A stretch of DNA of 43,462 bases from a bacterium ADurb.Bin236 (GTDB lineage Bacteria; UBP15; UBA6099): positions 1-43,462 of the forward strand of contig MWCD01000032.1 in the NCBI GenBank assembly GCA_002069885.1. The letters run 5' to 3'. How positions within the stretch are numbered: position 1 is the first letter of the stretch; each line of letters starts with the position of its first letter. Both the position numbers and the translations under genes were made by a program. Under the pieces are notes generated by a model. That model worked only from the letters and a program-made list of their open reading frames with translations. It was not told where the DNA came from and did not search any database. This document shows, piece by piece, positions 24,380-32,217 of the stretch.

Positions 24380-25783
24380 ATGCTGACCAATGTGGATTTC
24401 ACAAGCGGAAAGATGCTTCTGAGGAACGCGAGAACTTTGGATGTCGCAGGCGGGAAGCTGCTTGACGCGTCCAACGTGTTGATCGACGGCGGAAAGGTGG
24501 TCGATATCGACGCGCCGTCCGCGCCCCCTGCGGACGCTGACGTGTTCGACCTCGGCGGCCTAACTCTTTCTCCGGGCCTCATCGACACTCACGTTCACAT
24601 ACTCAGCCCATATCTGACAGAACAGAAAGGCGTGCCGGGGATGTGGACTTTCAAACAGATGGACCGCAACTGCGAGAACACGCTCGCTGCGGGAATTGTC
24701 TGCGTGGTGGACATGTTGTCCCCGATAAAAGTGCTGAGGCGGCAGCGAAAGAAAATCGCGGCGGGCAAGGTGAACGGCCCGGATGTGATGATGTCCGGCG
24801 GAATATTCAGTTGCCAAGGCGGATACCCGGAGGCGATAAACCCTGTGCCCAAAGCCGTAGGCGCGCTTGTGGGCCAGCCAAAGTATCAGCCGCAGACGAC
24901 GGACGAAGCGGCAAAGATAGTGAAGTATCTTCACGGCCTCGGAGCGACCGTGATAAAGGTCGGATACACGAGACTTTCCAGACAGCTCGTCGACGGGCGC
25001 TCCCTGCCCGCCATCTCGGATGAAGTTCTGGCGGGCGTTTGCGACGCCGCTCACACGCTCGGCCTCAAAGTCCGCGTCCATCACAACTGGTCGGAAGACA
25101 TGCTGCATCTTGTCGATTTCAAGATCGACGCCCTCGAACACGGCGTTTATGACCGCAACTTGCTGGACGACGAGATAATGGCCCTAAAAAATCATGGCGC
25201 GTCGGTAGTCCCGACTCTGACCATCAACGACAGCCAAGGCCGTTTTGAAGAGAAGCTGGGTTTTCTGCGCAGCGAACGCGCAAAAGAATATTTCGAGCCG
25301 CAAGCGCTCGAACACCTGCTTTGGGTGTGCTCCACGTGGACAAAGTTCCAAGGCGAAAGCTACGACGGCTCCTTCGGTTACACGCGCGCCAACAGATACT
25401 GCTATGAAATCGAATACCGCAACACCCGCAAACTGTTCGAGGCCGGAGTGAAGCTGTACGCGGGAACCGACTGCGGGGCGGTCGTGGCGTACCCCGGAGA
25501 ACTTGCTGATGAGATACTGCGTCTGACATCCATCGGGATGACGAACGCGCAGGCGATACGAGCGGCGACAAACGAAGCCGCCGAATTCATCGGCCGACCG
25601 GACCTCGGAGAAGTCGCCCCCGGAAAAACCGCCCACCTCGCGGTGTTCGAAGGCAACCCGCTGGAAGACCTCTCGGCTCTGCGCCGCGTGCGCTATGTGA
25701 TGAAATCCGGCCGCCTGATGAAAACTTCCCACGACGAGTTGCCGGAATTCTGGCAAGGCTTCAGCGTTCTCGCGCAGAACTGA
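24380..25783 (+). CDS. Amidohydrolase-family (imidazolonepropionase/prolidase-like) metal-dependent hydrolase
   Basis: The 467-residue protein has the composite amidohydrolase layout. An N-terminal beta-sandwich (1-~65; LLRNARTLDVAGGKLLDASNV) precedes the metal site LSPGLIDTHVHIL, and the barrel includes LKVRVHHNWSEDMLHLVDFKIDALEHG and GVKLYAGTDCGAV (final Asp ligand). A closing sandwich carries GEVAPGKTAHLAVFEGNPLEDLSALRRVRYVMKSGRLM. These enzymes cleave cyclic amides or dipeptides; the substrate cannot be named. Start ATG 24380 has GCGGGGGAA seven bases upstream. It may be co-transcribed with the preceding amidohydrolase, although the two belong to different subfamilies. Confidence 0.88.
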   Translation: MLTNVDFTSGKMLLRNARTLDVAGGKLLDASNVLIDGGKVVDIDAPSAPPADADVFDLGGLTLSPGLIDTHVHILSPYLTEQKGVPGMWTFKQMDRNCENTLAAGIVCVVDMLSPIKVLRRQRKKIAAGKVNGPDVMMSGGIFSCQGGYPEAINPVPKAVGALVGQPKYQPQTTDEAAKIVKYLHGLGATVIKVGYTRLSRQLVDGRSLPAISDEVLAGVCDAAHTLGLKVRVHHNWSEDMLHLVDFKIDALEHGVYDRNLLDDEIMALKNHGASVVPTLTINDSQGRFEEKLGFLRSERAKEYFEPQALEHLLWVCSTWTKFQGESYDGSFGYTRANRYCYEIEYRNTRKLFEAGVKLYAGTDCGAVVAYPGELADEILRLTSIGMTNAQAIRAATNEAAEFIGRPDLGEVAPGKTAHLAVFEGNPLEDLSALRRVRYVMKSGRLMKTSHDELPEFWQGFSVLAQN

Positions 25784-25874
25784 AGACCGCGCACAGCGCA
25801 TCCGAACAGTCTTTTCCTTATTTCCTAGAAGAATCCGATATAGCGGGAAAACCGCGCGGCAAAATGCTAGATGC

Positions 25875-25919
25875 GGGGCGCTTGCTTTCGCGCAATGTCG
25901 CGCAACGCGCCCCATTGCG
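25875..25919. promoter_or_regulatory. Interleaved inverted repeats and tandem 10-bp repeat upstream of the STAS gene
   Basis: GGGGCGC (25875-25881) pairs with GCGCCCC (25907-25913); CGCAAT (25891-25896) pairs with ATTGCG (25914-25919). The two pairings cross, giving either two competing hairpins or a pseudoknot. TCGCGCAA also occurs twice in tandem (25888-25895 and 25898-25905), one helical turn apart, as in a protein operator. Confidence 0.5.
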
Positions 25920-26039
25920 TCTTTGTGATTAAAATCCTTTCGCTAAAGTCCGTTAAAGCTGCCGAACGCGGGTATATATAAGGGTGAAGGCGATTGCGGC
26001 GAAGAAAAACAGCCGGAGAAGTCGCAGGAGGTGGACGAA

Positions 26040-26396
26040 ATGGCGCTAAGCTTAAAAATCAAAAGCACGCAGACAACCCACGTGGTGAGCCTCAAGGGAG
26101 AACTCGCGTTCGACACCGTCGGGGCATTGAAGAACTATCTGGACGGTCTGCCCGAGTTGAACAGGCTGCCAGTGGTGCTCGACATGTCGGAAGTGGAGTT
26201 CGTGGACAGCAAAGGGGCCGGGTTCATCGTCCAACTCAACGAACGACTCAGCCGCGAAGGCCTGTTTATCTCCGAGTTGCAGCCGCAGATAAAAGAAATC
26301 TTCCGCAGGCTGTTTCTTCTCGAAAGGTTGAAGGTTTTCAAAAAAACCGAGGACGCCGTAAACGAGGCGCCCGGACTTAGCCGGTCATTCGGCTGA
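26040..26396 (+). CDS. STAS-domain protein (anti-sigma factor antagonist type)
   Basis: This 118-residue single STAS domain has the central VVLDMSEVEFVDSKGAGFIVQL block, with S57 of DSKG at the position phosphorylated by anti-sigma kinases in SpoIIAA/RsbV-type proteins. LKGELAFDTVGALKNYLDGL is the typical first half. Such proteins switch partner kinases or sigma factors; no kinase or phosphatase gene is nearby. Start ATG 26040 is preceded by AGGAGG at seven bases; a GTG at 26031 lies inside that ribosome binding site and is unlikely. An unusual structured stretch lies 120 nt upstream. The ABC ATPase gene follows after a promoter. Confidence 0.85.
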   Translation: MALSLKIKSTQTTHVVSLKGELAFDTVGALKNYLDGLPELNRLPVVLDMSEVEFVDSKGAGFIVQLNERLSREGLFISELQPQIKEIFRRLFLLERLKVFKKTEDAVNEAPGLSRSFG

Positions 26397-26456
26397 CAGA
26401 AGGAACGCGCCGCGACAGCGGAAGTTGCGCCAACGTTGTGAAACCGCCGACCGCAT

Positions 26457-26472
26457 GGAGTATAATAACTCC
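26457..26472 (+). promoter_or_regulatory. -10 box embedded in a dyad, upstream of the ABC ATPase gene
   Basis: TATAAT (26461-26466) lies inside GGAGT-ATAATA-ACTCC, a 5-bp inverted repeat, 24 nt before the ATG. The dyad could be a repressor site. Confidence 0.45.
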
Positions 26473-26489
26473 GGAGGCGGCGGTTTCGC

Positions 26490-27191
26490 ATGGAATACGC
26501 GCTAGAAGCAAGGTCCGTAACAAAGACATATAAGATGGGCGAAATGGAAGTTCGAGCGGTGGATGGCGCGAGCTTGGCTGTGCCGCGTGGCGACTTCGTG
26601 TCCCTCATGGGGCCGTCCGGCTCCGGAAAAACCACCCTGCTCAACCTGCTCGGCTGCGTGGACAGGCCGTCGGGCGGAGACATCTTCATCGACGGCAGCC
26701 CGGTGTCCCGGATGTCGGACGCGGAACTGGACAGGACGCGCCTGCTGCGGATCGGATTCGTGTTCCAGCGAGTAAACCTTATCCCGATACTGACAGCTCT
26801 TGAAAACGTCGAGCTTCCAATGGAGATGGCGGGCATGGGAAGCGCGGAACGGACCCGGCGCGCGCTTGAACTACTCGACTCGGTCGGGCTGTCCAACCGC
26901 GCGGGACACAAGCCTTCCCAGTTGAGCGCGGGCGAACAGCAGCGCGTCGGCATCGCAAGAGCGATGGCCAACCGGCCTTCGGTCATACTCGCCGACGAGC
27001 CGACAGGCAACTTGGACTCCGCCTCCGCGGCTTCCGTAATGTCTCTTCTATCCGAACTCAATAACCGCTCGGCGCAAACCCTCGTGATAGTCACCCACGA
27101 CCCCGAAGTCGGCGACGCCGCAAAACGCAAAGTCGTAATCAGAGACGGAAAGATATTTTCCGCCGAAAGAGCTGGCGGCGCGGTTGACTAA
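26490..27191 (+). CDS. ABC transporter ATP-binding protein (MacB/LolD-like), no permease nearby
   Basis: This 233-residue ATPase has Walker A GPSGSGKTT, the Q-loop FVFQRVNLIPILTALENVELPM, the signature LSAGEQQRVGIARA, Walker B VILADEPTGNLDS and the switch His in VTHDPEVG. The NLIPILTALENVELPM and LADEPTGNLD wording places it in the MacB/LolD/FtsE group, whose members power extrusion or lipoprotein release without moving substrate through the membrane pore. The matching FtsX/MacB permease is expected next door but is absent: a terminator and a tRNA follow. It may serve a permease elsewhere. A GGAGG lies 14 nt before ATG 26490. Confidence 0.9.
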   Translation: MEYALEARSVTKTYKMGEMEVRAVDGASLAVPRGDFVSLMGPSGSGKTTLLNLLGCVDRPSGGDIFIDGSPVSRMSDAELDRTRLLRIGFVFQRVNLIPILTALENVELPMEMAGMGSAERTRRALELLDSVGLSNRAGHKPSQLSAGEQQRVGIARAMANRPSVILADEPTGNLDSASAASVMSLLSELNNRSAQTLVIVTHDPEVGDAAKRKVVIRDGKIFSAERAGGAVD

Positions 27192-27222
27192 CGCTCAGGA
27201 CGGCAATATAATTTAGCCGAAA

Positions 27223-27254
27223 GGGGCCGGACGAGTCCCGCCCCGATTTTTTTT
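27223..27254 (+). terminator. Rho-independent terminator after the ABC ATPase gene
   Basis: GGGGCCGGAC (27223-27232) pairs with GTCCCGCCCC (27235-27244) with one C-C mismatch, followed by eight T (27247-27254). Confidence 0.85.
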
Positions 27255-27325
27255 GCTCGGCAAGCGGCGAGCATCCGCCGCCTAATTTGACAATCAGGGC
27301 CGGTTCCTCAGGCCCGGCAAAACAC

Positions 27326-27399
27326 GGCTAGGTAGCTCAGTTGGTCAGAGCACACGGCTCATACCCGTGGCGTCGCCGGTTCAAATCCGGCCCTAGCTA
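27326..27399 (+). tRNA. tRNA-Met (CAT), elongator type
   Basis: This 74-nt cloverleaf has acceptor GGCTAGG/CCTAGCT (with a terminal G-U pair) and D-arm GCTC/GAGC. The anticodon stem CACGG/CCGTG carries loop CTCATAC (anticodon CAT), the variable loop is GCGTC, and the T-arm is GCCGG/CCGGC with loop TTCAAAT; discriminator A. It closely resembles elongator tRNA-Met of E. coli, and lacks the C1/A72 mismatch of the initiator. A tRNA-Ile2 with modified CAT cannot be fully excluded. CCA is not encoded. TTGACA stands at 27287-27292, but no AT-rich -10 is seen at the expected place. Confidence 0.93.
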
Positions 27400-27478
27400 C
27401 TTTCACAACAACAAGCTTTTGCGATAATCTCCGCGCGCCTTCGCAATCTGCCTGAACTATCTCTTCAGCGCGAAGTTT

Positions 27479-27509
27479 TTGACACAAACCGGGTCACACT
27501 AACTATAAT
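27479..27509 (+). promoter_or_regulatory. Promoter of the flavoenzyme/lyase/dehydrogenase cluster
   Basis: A perfect TTGACA (27479-27484) and a perfect TATAAT (27504-27509) are separated by 19 nt, slightly long. The start codon is 48 nt downstream. Confidence 0.55.
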
Positions 27510-27556
27510 ATATCGTCGGCGCGACGGAAGCTGAACCGGCGTCGAACGGCGTATCT

Positions 27557-28765
27557 ATGGACGAATACCTTTCATATCTGGCGCGCCCCGCCGATATAGG
27601 CGGAAGACAGGCGAAGAACCGTTTGTCCACCCTGCCTATGGAGGCGAACGATTCCGAACCCGACGGTTCTCCCTCCGAGATAACTATAGAGAGATACCGC
27701 AGGCTGTCAGCGGGCGGATGGGGCGTGGTTTACGTTGAAGCTCTGGCGTCCTGCGAACGAGGTAGATGCAGGCCCAGACAACTCATGCTCTCCAAACGCA
27801 ACCTCGATTCGTTCAAAAGGCTGTCGGACGCGATTCGCGCAGCATCAGACACGCCGCCGTTCATCATCTATCAGATAAATCACGGAGGCCGCTACGCTCT
27901 GAGACCGCTGGTATCATACCACTCGGAGATTCTGGACCCGACATGGGACATGCCCGAAGGGGGCGCGACCGCCTCCACCGCCGAACTGGACGAAGCGGCG
28001 GATGCCACCGCTGAAACTGTTAAGCTTTGCGCCTCCGCCGGAGCGGACGCGGCGGACTTGAAATGTTGTCACGGCTACCTTGCCGCAGAGCTTTTCAGGC
28101 CTTCCAACAACAGAGACGACAAATACGGCGGTTCGCTAGAAAACAGGTTGAGATTCATGGACGCGCTGATAAGCGCCGGGGCGGAAGCGGCGCGAGACGA
28201 CGGCCTTATATTCGGCTCGCGGATTTCCATTCAGGAGAAATTTCCCGGCGGCATAGGCTCGTCCGGGCCGGATGGAACGGCATTCGACTTCAGCGGCGTC
28301 GCGCCTCTACTTGAGCGTCTGAAAGCGGCGGGGGCGGCGTTCGTTTGCGAGACGATGGGAGTTCCTTATTACAATCCTGAAACAACCCGTCCGCAGGCTG
28401 GGCGGCCGGGGTTGGAAACGGCGCTGGCGGAGCATCACGGGATGGCCGGATGGGTCAAGTCGTTCAATCCGGCGTTCGCCGTCATCGGCGCTGGATACAC
28501 GTCTCTGAAAGCCGGCTGCGTCGAGCGCGCCGCCAAAAACATCATCGCCGGAGACGTCGATATAATAGGGTTCGGGCGGCAAAGCTTCGCCGATCCTGAC
28601 ACCGCCGTTAAGTTGCTGAGCGGCGACGCCGCGCGCGTCAAATGGTGCGCCGCTTGCGGGAAGAACAACTGTTCGACGCTGTTGAGGGCGAAGGCCCCGG
28701 CGGGTTGCGTCGTTCACGACCGGGCGTATCGCGCCGAACTGAAGAAAATCCAGAGGGGGAAATGA
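27557..28765 (+). CDS. NADH:flavin oxidoreductase (Old Yellow Enzyme family), single barrel with Cys-rich tail
   Basis: This 402-residue FMN barrel has FIIYQINHGGRYA, the HGYLAAELFRPSNNRDDKYGG segment with SLENRLRF (substrate and FMN contacts), FGSRISIQEKFPGG, and the phosphate loop region VDIIGFGRQSFADP. The C-terminus carries C364, C367, C372 and C384 (WCAACGKNNC, then AGC), the place where larger dienoyl-CoA-reductase-type enzymes hold a 4Fe-4S cluster. The NAD-binding half of those enzymes is absent, so an external electron donor is likely if the cluster forms. The stop overlaps the ATG of the lyase gene, indicating translational coupling. No clear ribosome binding site precedes ATG 27557. 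Confidence 0.85.
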   Translation: MDEYLSYLARPADIGGRQAKNRLSTLPMEANDSEPDGSPSEITIERYRRLSAGGWGVVYVEALASCERGRCRPRQLMLSKRNLDSFKRLSDAIRAASDTPPFIIYQINHGGRYALRPLVSYHSEILDPTWDMPEGGATASTAELDEAADATAETVKLCASAGADAADLKCCHGYLAAELFRPSNNRDDKYGGSLENRLRFMDALISAGAEAARDDGLIFGSRISIQEKFPGGIGSSGPDGTAFDFSGVAPLLERLKAAGAAFVCETMGVPYYNPETTRPQAGRPGLETALAEHHGMAGWVKSFNPAFAVIGAGYTSLKAGCVERAAKNIIAGDVDIIGFGRQSFADPDTAVKLLSGDAARVKWCAACGKNNCSTLLRAKAPAGCVVHDRAYRAELKKIQRGK

Positions 28766-29685
28766 CGATGATCGACTTCAAAGGAATAATCCCGGCGGCG
28801 GCTCTGCCGATGACGCCGGACTTCGAGATAGACGAAAAGCAACTCGCCGGATACATCGACTGGCTGGCGGGTTTTGAAGGGCTGAAGGGCGTGGCGGTCA
28901 ACATGGACACCGGGGAAGGGCCGCATCTGGACGACGCCGAGCGGGCGCTTGTCATAAGGGCGTGGAAGAAACGGGCCGGAGACAGGCTGCCGATACTCGC
29001 CGGTATCTGCGGCAGGTCCACGAGAGAGGCGGAGACGCAGGCGCGAGCCGCCGCGGAGTCCGGAGCGGACGCGCTGGTGGTGTTCCCGCCCCCGGTGTTT
29101 GCCGGGGCCGCGCTTGGGCCGAAGATCCCCGTCGCTTATCACGAAGCCGTCGCGCGCGCGTCGAGGCTTCCTCTGGTGTTGTTCCAGTTGCAGCCCGCGC
29201 TGGCCGGCGCGATATTCTCCGAGGAAACGCTGGTCGCGCTCGCGTCCCTCGACTGCGCGGCGGCGATTAAGGAAGCCTCATTCGACGCCGTCACGTTCGT
29301 GCGCACGGCGGAGATACTTCGCAAATCAGGCGCGCGCGCCACGTTGCTGACCGGCAATGACAACTTCATATACGAGTCATTCCTTCTGGGCGCGGTAGGC
29401 GCTCTCATCGGTTTCGGAACCATCGCCGTGAGCGAACAGATAGAGATGCACCGCGCGGCGATGTCGGGCCTCGTTCAGGAAGGCATGCAGATTTGGGAGC
29501 GGATACGGCCGCTCGAAGAGGCGATATTCGCCGTTCCGGTGCGGGACTACCGGGCGAGGATGAAGGCGGCGCTGGCGGAGGTCGGAGCGATATCCTGCTG
29601 CGCGATGCGACCGCCGTTGTTCGAAGTCTCAGAGGCGGAGAAAGAAATCATCAGGGCCGAATTGCGGAAGCTTAAGATGATTTGA
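28762..29685 (+). CDS. DapA/NanA-superfamily Schiff-base aldolase or hydratase
   Basis: This 307-residue protein has the class I aldolase barrel of the dihydrodipicolinate synthase superfamily. The Schiff-base lysine is K170 in AAIKEASFD, and NMDTGEGPHL (48-57) occupies the GTTGE loop. The first Thr of that loop is replaced by Asp, and the catalytic Tyr region reads FPPPVF with no Tyr, so it is unlikely to be the lysine-pathway enzyme. An aldolase, dehydratase or lyase acting on a keto acid fits better. ATG 28762 overlaps the flavoenzyme stop (ATGA) and has AGAGGGGGA just before it. It is the middle gene of a three-gene cluster. Confidence 0.85.
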   Translation: MTMIDFKGIIPAAALPMTPDFEIDEKQLAGYIDWLAGFEGLKGVAVNMDTGEGPHLDDAERALVIRAWKKRAGDRLPILAGICGRSTREAETQARAAAESGADALVVFPPPVFAGAALGPKIPVAYHEAVARASRLPLVLFQLQPALAGAIFSEETLVALASLDCAAAIKEASFDAVTFVRTAEILRKSGARATLLTGNDNFIYESFLLGAVGALIGFGTIAVSEQIEMHRAAMSGLVQEGMQIWERIRPLEEAIFAVPVRDYRARMKAALAEVGAISCCAMRPPLFEVSEAEKEIIRAELRKLKMI

Positions 29686-29708
29686 CAGCGCAAAAACGGG
29701 AGGCGCGA

Positions 29709-30800
29709 ATGAGCGACAGGAAACTGAAAGTCGGACTCATCGGCTGCGGCAGGTTCGCGGAGCCGGGGCACGCGGTCTATTACAAAGTGAATCCGAGGTG
29801 CGAGTTCGCGGCGGTGTGCGACTCGAACATGGAAGCGGCCAAGGCGCTCGCGCGCAAGTACGGCGTCCCCCGCGCGTTCGACGACGCCGAGAGCATGCTC
29901 GACGAGGCCGCGCTGGACGCCGTCAGCGTTTGCACGCCAACGTTCACTCACGCCGCGCTCGTCGAAGCGGCCGCCTCAAGAGGCGTCCACGTGCTTTGCG
30001 AAAAACCGTTCTCCGCGTCCGTCGACGACGCCCGCCGCATGATATCCGCCTGCGAAAACAACAACGTCCGCCTCCACGTCGGCTTCCACATGCGGTACGA
30101 CCGAGGGCTGATCCGGACAAGAGACCTCATCGCCGACAAGACGTACGGCGACTGCTTTCACGCCGAGTTCAGATGGCGCGGCCTGACCACTATGGGCAAT
30201 GTGCCGATTGTCAATAAAGGCCTGAGTCTCGCGAAACTGCTCGGCTTCTCGACGGAGAAATTCAGCCCCGATTGGCGGCTGCGGGATCCAAGGATTCCCG
30301 GCGGCGTCCTTGAAGTCTTCTGCCACCTGATAGATTTGGCGTTATGGATTTTCGGCGAGCCGGACAAGGTGGAGGGCCATGCGCGCGCGGTGTCCCCCGA
30401 CGCAGAGAAACCGGAGCTTGCGGTCGCTCTGTTCAAATACGACTCCGGCCCGTCGGTGTACCTGACGATGAGCAGCAGGACCCTCTCCCTGTGGGAATCT
30501 CACGAGGGCCGTTTCAGCATGACCGGAGGAAATTTGTCCTACGACACCAACTCGCAGAAACAGGCGGGGATGCCGGCAAGGGTGACTGTGGAGACAGATT
30601 CCGGGCTGATGGGGACGCGGCGCTCGATGCCGCCGTCTCTCGACCCGCGCCCTGCCCACAATCTGCCGCACTACCACAAGATAGACAACTTCATCCTCGA
30701 CGCCCTCGGCGAACTGCCGGACGAAGAAGACAGGCTGGTCGCCAGAGGCAAAGACGGGTTGGCAGTAGACGCGATTATCAGGGAAATCATGGAAGGCTGA
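29709..30800 (+). CDS. Gfo/Idh/MocA-family oxidoreductase
   Basis: The 363-residue protein has the N-terminal Rossmann domain (VGLIGCGRFAEPGH, residues 8-21), the VSVCTPTFTHAALVEAAASRGVHVLCEKPF block with the EKP motif (98-100), and a C-terminal alpha/beta substrate domain with PGGVLEVFCHLIDLALWIFG. These enzymes oxidise or reduce sugars, inositols and other polyols with NAD(P). The GGVLEVFCHLIDL motif holds the usual catalytic His/Asp region. Start ATG 29709 has GGGAGG five bases before it; the gap to the lyase gene is 23 nt. Together with the flavoenzyme and DapA-like lyase it suggests a catabolic pathway for a sugar-acid or cyclic polyol-like compound; the substrate is inference. Confidence 0.88.
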   Translation: MSDRKLKVGLIGCGRFAEPGHAVYYKVNPRCEFAAVCDSNMEAAKALARKYGVPRAFDDAESMLDEAALDAVSVCTPTFTHAALVEAAASRGVHVLCEKPFSASVDDARRMISACENNNVRLHVGFHMRYDRGLIRTRDLIADKTYGDCFHAEFRWRGLTTMGNVPIVNKGLSLAKLLGFSTEKFSPDWRLRDPRIPGGVLEVFCHLIDLALWIFGEPDKVEGHARAVSPDAEKPELAVALFKYDSGPSVYLTMSSRTLSLWESHEGRFSMTGGNLSYDTNSQKQAGMPARVTVETDSGLMGTRRSMPPSLDPRPAHNLPHYHKIDNFILDALGELPDEEDRLVARGKDGLAVDAIIREIMEG

Positions 30801-30813
30801 GAAAGGCCGGGCG

Positions 30814-32064
30814 CTAATCCGCCGCCGCGCTTTCTCCCGCCAGATATCCAGTCGAAAACGCCGCCTGAAGATTGAACCCGCCCGTCGGGCCATCTATGTC
30901 GAGAAGTTCCCCGCACACAAACAGTCCGCGGACAATCCGCGACTCCATAGTCCTCGGGTTTATCTCGGCAAGCGCAACGCCTCCGGCGGTGACGATGGCC
31001 TCTTCGATCGGGCGCGCGCCTTTCACCTCGAACCTCATCCCGGTCAGTTGCGCCTGAATGGCGTCGCGTTGCTCTTTAGTCACCTGAGACGCCTTGCGTT
31101 CCAGCGCGACGCCCGCCAGCCGAAGCGCCACCGGGACGGCCCTTTTCGGCAGCATCGTTTCAAGGGCCTTGCGCACGCTGCCCGCCCCCGCCGCCTCGAA
31201 CTCCCTCAGCAGCCTCGCCCTCACCTGCTCCGGAGACATCGCGGGTTTGAAATTCACCACAAGCTCCATCCGCTCTCCCGGCTTCTTTCCGGCCGCTATC
31301 TTTCCCATGTCCAGAATTATCGGCCCGGTGGCCCCGAACGGAGTGAACATCATATCGCCGAATAGCTCTTTGACAACCACCCCGCCGGACGTCAGCGCGG
31401 CGGAGGCGTTTTTCAGAGACAGCGGCGACAGCGCGGGATGCGCGTCCCCGGCCAACTCGATAGGCGCGAGCGCGGGAACCGGAGGGACGACCGTATGGCC
31501 AAGTTCGCGCGCGAGACGGTATCCGTCCCCCGTCGAGCCGGTGCCCGGATAGGACATCCCGCCCGTCGCCGCTATCGCCGCGTCCGCCTCGAAAACCACC
31601 CTCGAACCATCCGGGCCGACCGCCTCAGCGCTCGCGACGCGCTCCCCCTCAATCCCGATCCTCTCCACCCTGAACCCCGTCATCAGCTTGGCCCCGTTGT
31701 CCGCCGCCAGCCCCGCCAGCGCGTCCACCACATCCAGCGCCCTGTCCGATTCCGGAAAATATCTCTTGCCTCGCTCCTCCTTTACCCTCACTCCCCGCGA
31801 TTCAAGAATTGCGATGATATCCTCCGAATAGAACCTTCCGAAAGCGCTGTGGAGGAAACGGCCGTTCGCCCCGAACGCCTCTATCGCGCGCGCCACATCG
31901 TGGCCCGTTGTGAAATTGCAACGGCCTTTGCCGGTGATGGCAAGCTTGCGGGCCGGGCGCTCCATTCGCTCAATGACAAGTGTGTCCGCGCCAAGTTCCG
32001 CCGCCCGCGCCGCCGCAATCAGCCCTGAGGCTCCGCCGCCTATCACTATTATTCTTCTTCCCAA
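30814..32064 (-). CDS. HI0933-like FAD-dependent oxidoreductase (BaiN/YhiN family)
   Basis: The 416-residue flavoprotein starts RRIIVIGGGASGLIAAARAAELGADTLVIER (FAD dinucleotide loop) followed by RKLAITGKGRCNFT, the family signature. Later come ATGGMSYPGTGSTGDGYRLARELGH, TPFGATGPIILDM, IVTAGGVALAEINPRTMES and the closing GLFVCGELLDIDGPTGGFNLQAAFSTGYLAG, all typical of the HI0933 group. The cellular substrate of most members is unknown; a few reduce steroid or NAD-linked intermediates. The start is TTG 32064 with GGAG about eight bases upstream. It is convergent with the Gfo/Idh gene (14-nt gap) and divergent from tlyA. Confidence 0.9.
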   Translation of the reverse strand: MGRRIIVIGGGASGLIAAARAAELGADTLVIERMERPARKLAITGKGRCNFTTGHDVARAIEAFGANGRFLHSAFGRFYSEDIIAILESRGVRVKEERGKRYFPESDRALDVVDALAGLAADNGAKLMTGFRVERIGIEGERVASAEAVGPDGSRVVFEADAAIAATGGMSYPGTGSTGDGYRLARELGHTVVPPVPALAPIELAGDAHPALSPLSLKNASAALTSGGVVVKELFGDMMFTPFGATGPIILDMGKIAAGKKPGERMELVVNFKPAMSPEQVRARLLREFEAAGAGSVRKALETMLPKRAVPVALRLAGVALERKASQVTKEQRDAIQAQLTGMRFEVKGARPIEEAIVTAGGVALAEINPRTMESRIVRGLFVCGELLDIDGPTGGFNLQAAFSTGYLAGESAAAD

Positions 32065-32217
32065 AACATCCGCTCCGCGCCGCGTTCCGCGCGCGCATCC
32101 TTTCGATAATCTAATGCCGCGCGCCGAAATATGGAATAGCCGCGCGATATCGCGCCCCGCTCAGGCTATAATTATCAAGACTCCGCCCTCCGGCGGAGAC
32201 AGAGGAACAGGGCCGCG

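Noticed and set aside
25875-25919. Classic H-type pseudoknot riboswitch
   Set aside because: The stems cross but the loop that must span stem 1 has zero length, so standard geometry fails; kept only as competing hairpins or operator.
26135-27130. 331-codon minus-strand open frame
   Set aside because: It is antisense to the STAS and ABC ATPase genes, both with intact motifs.
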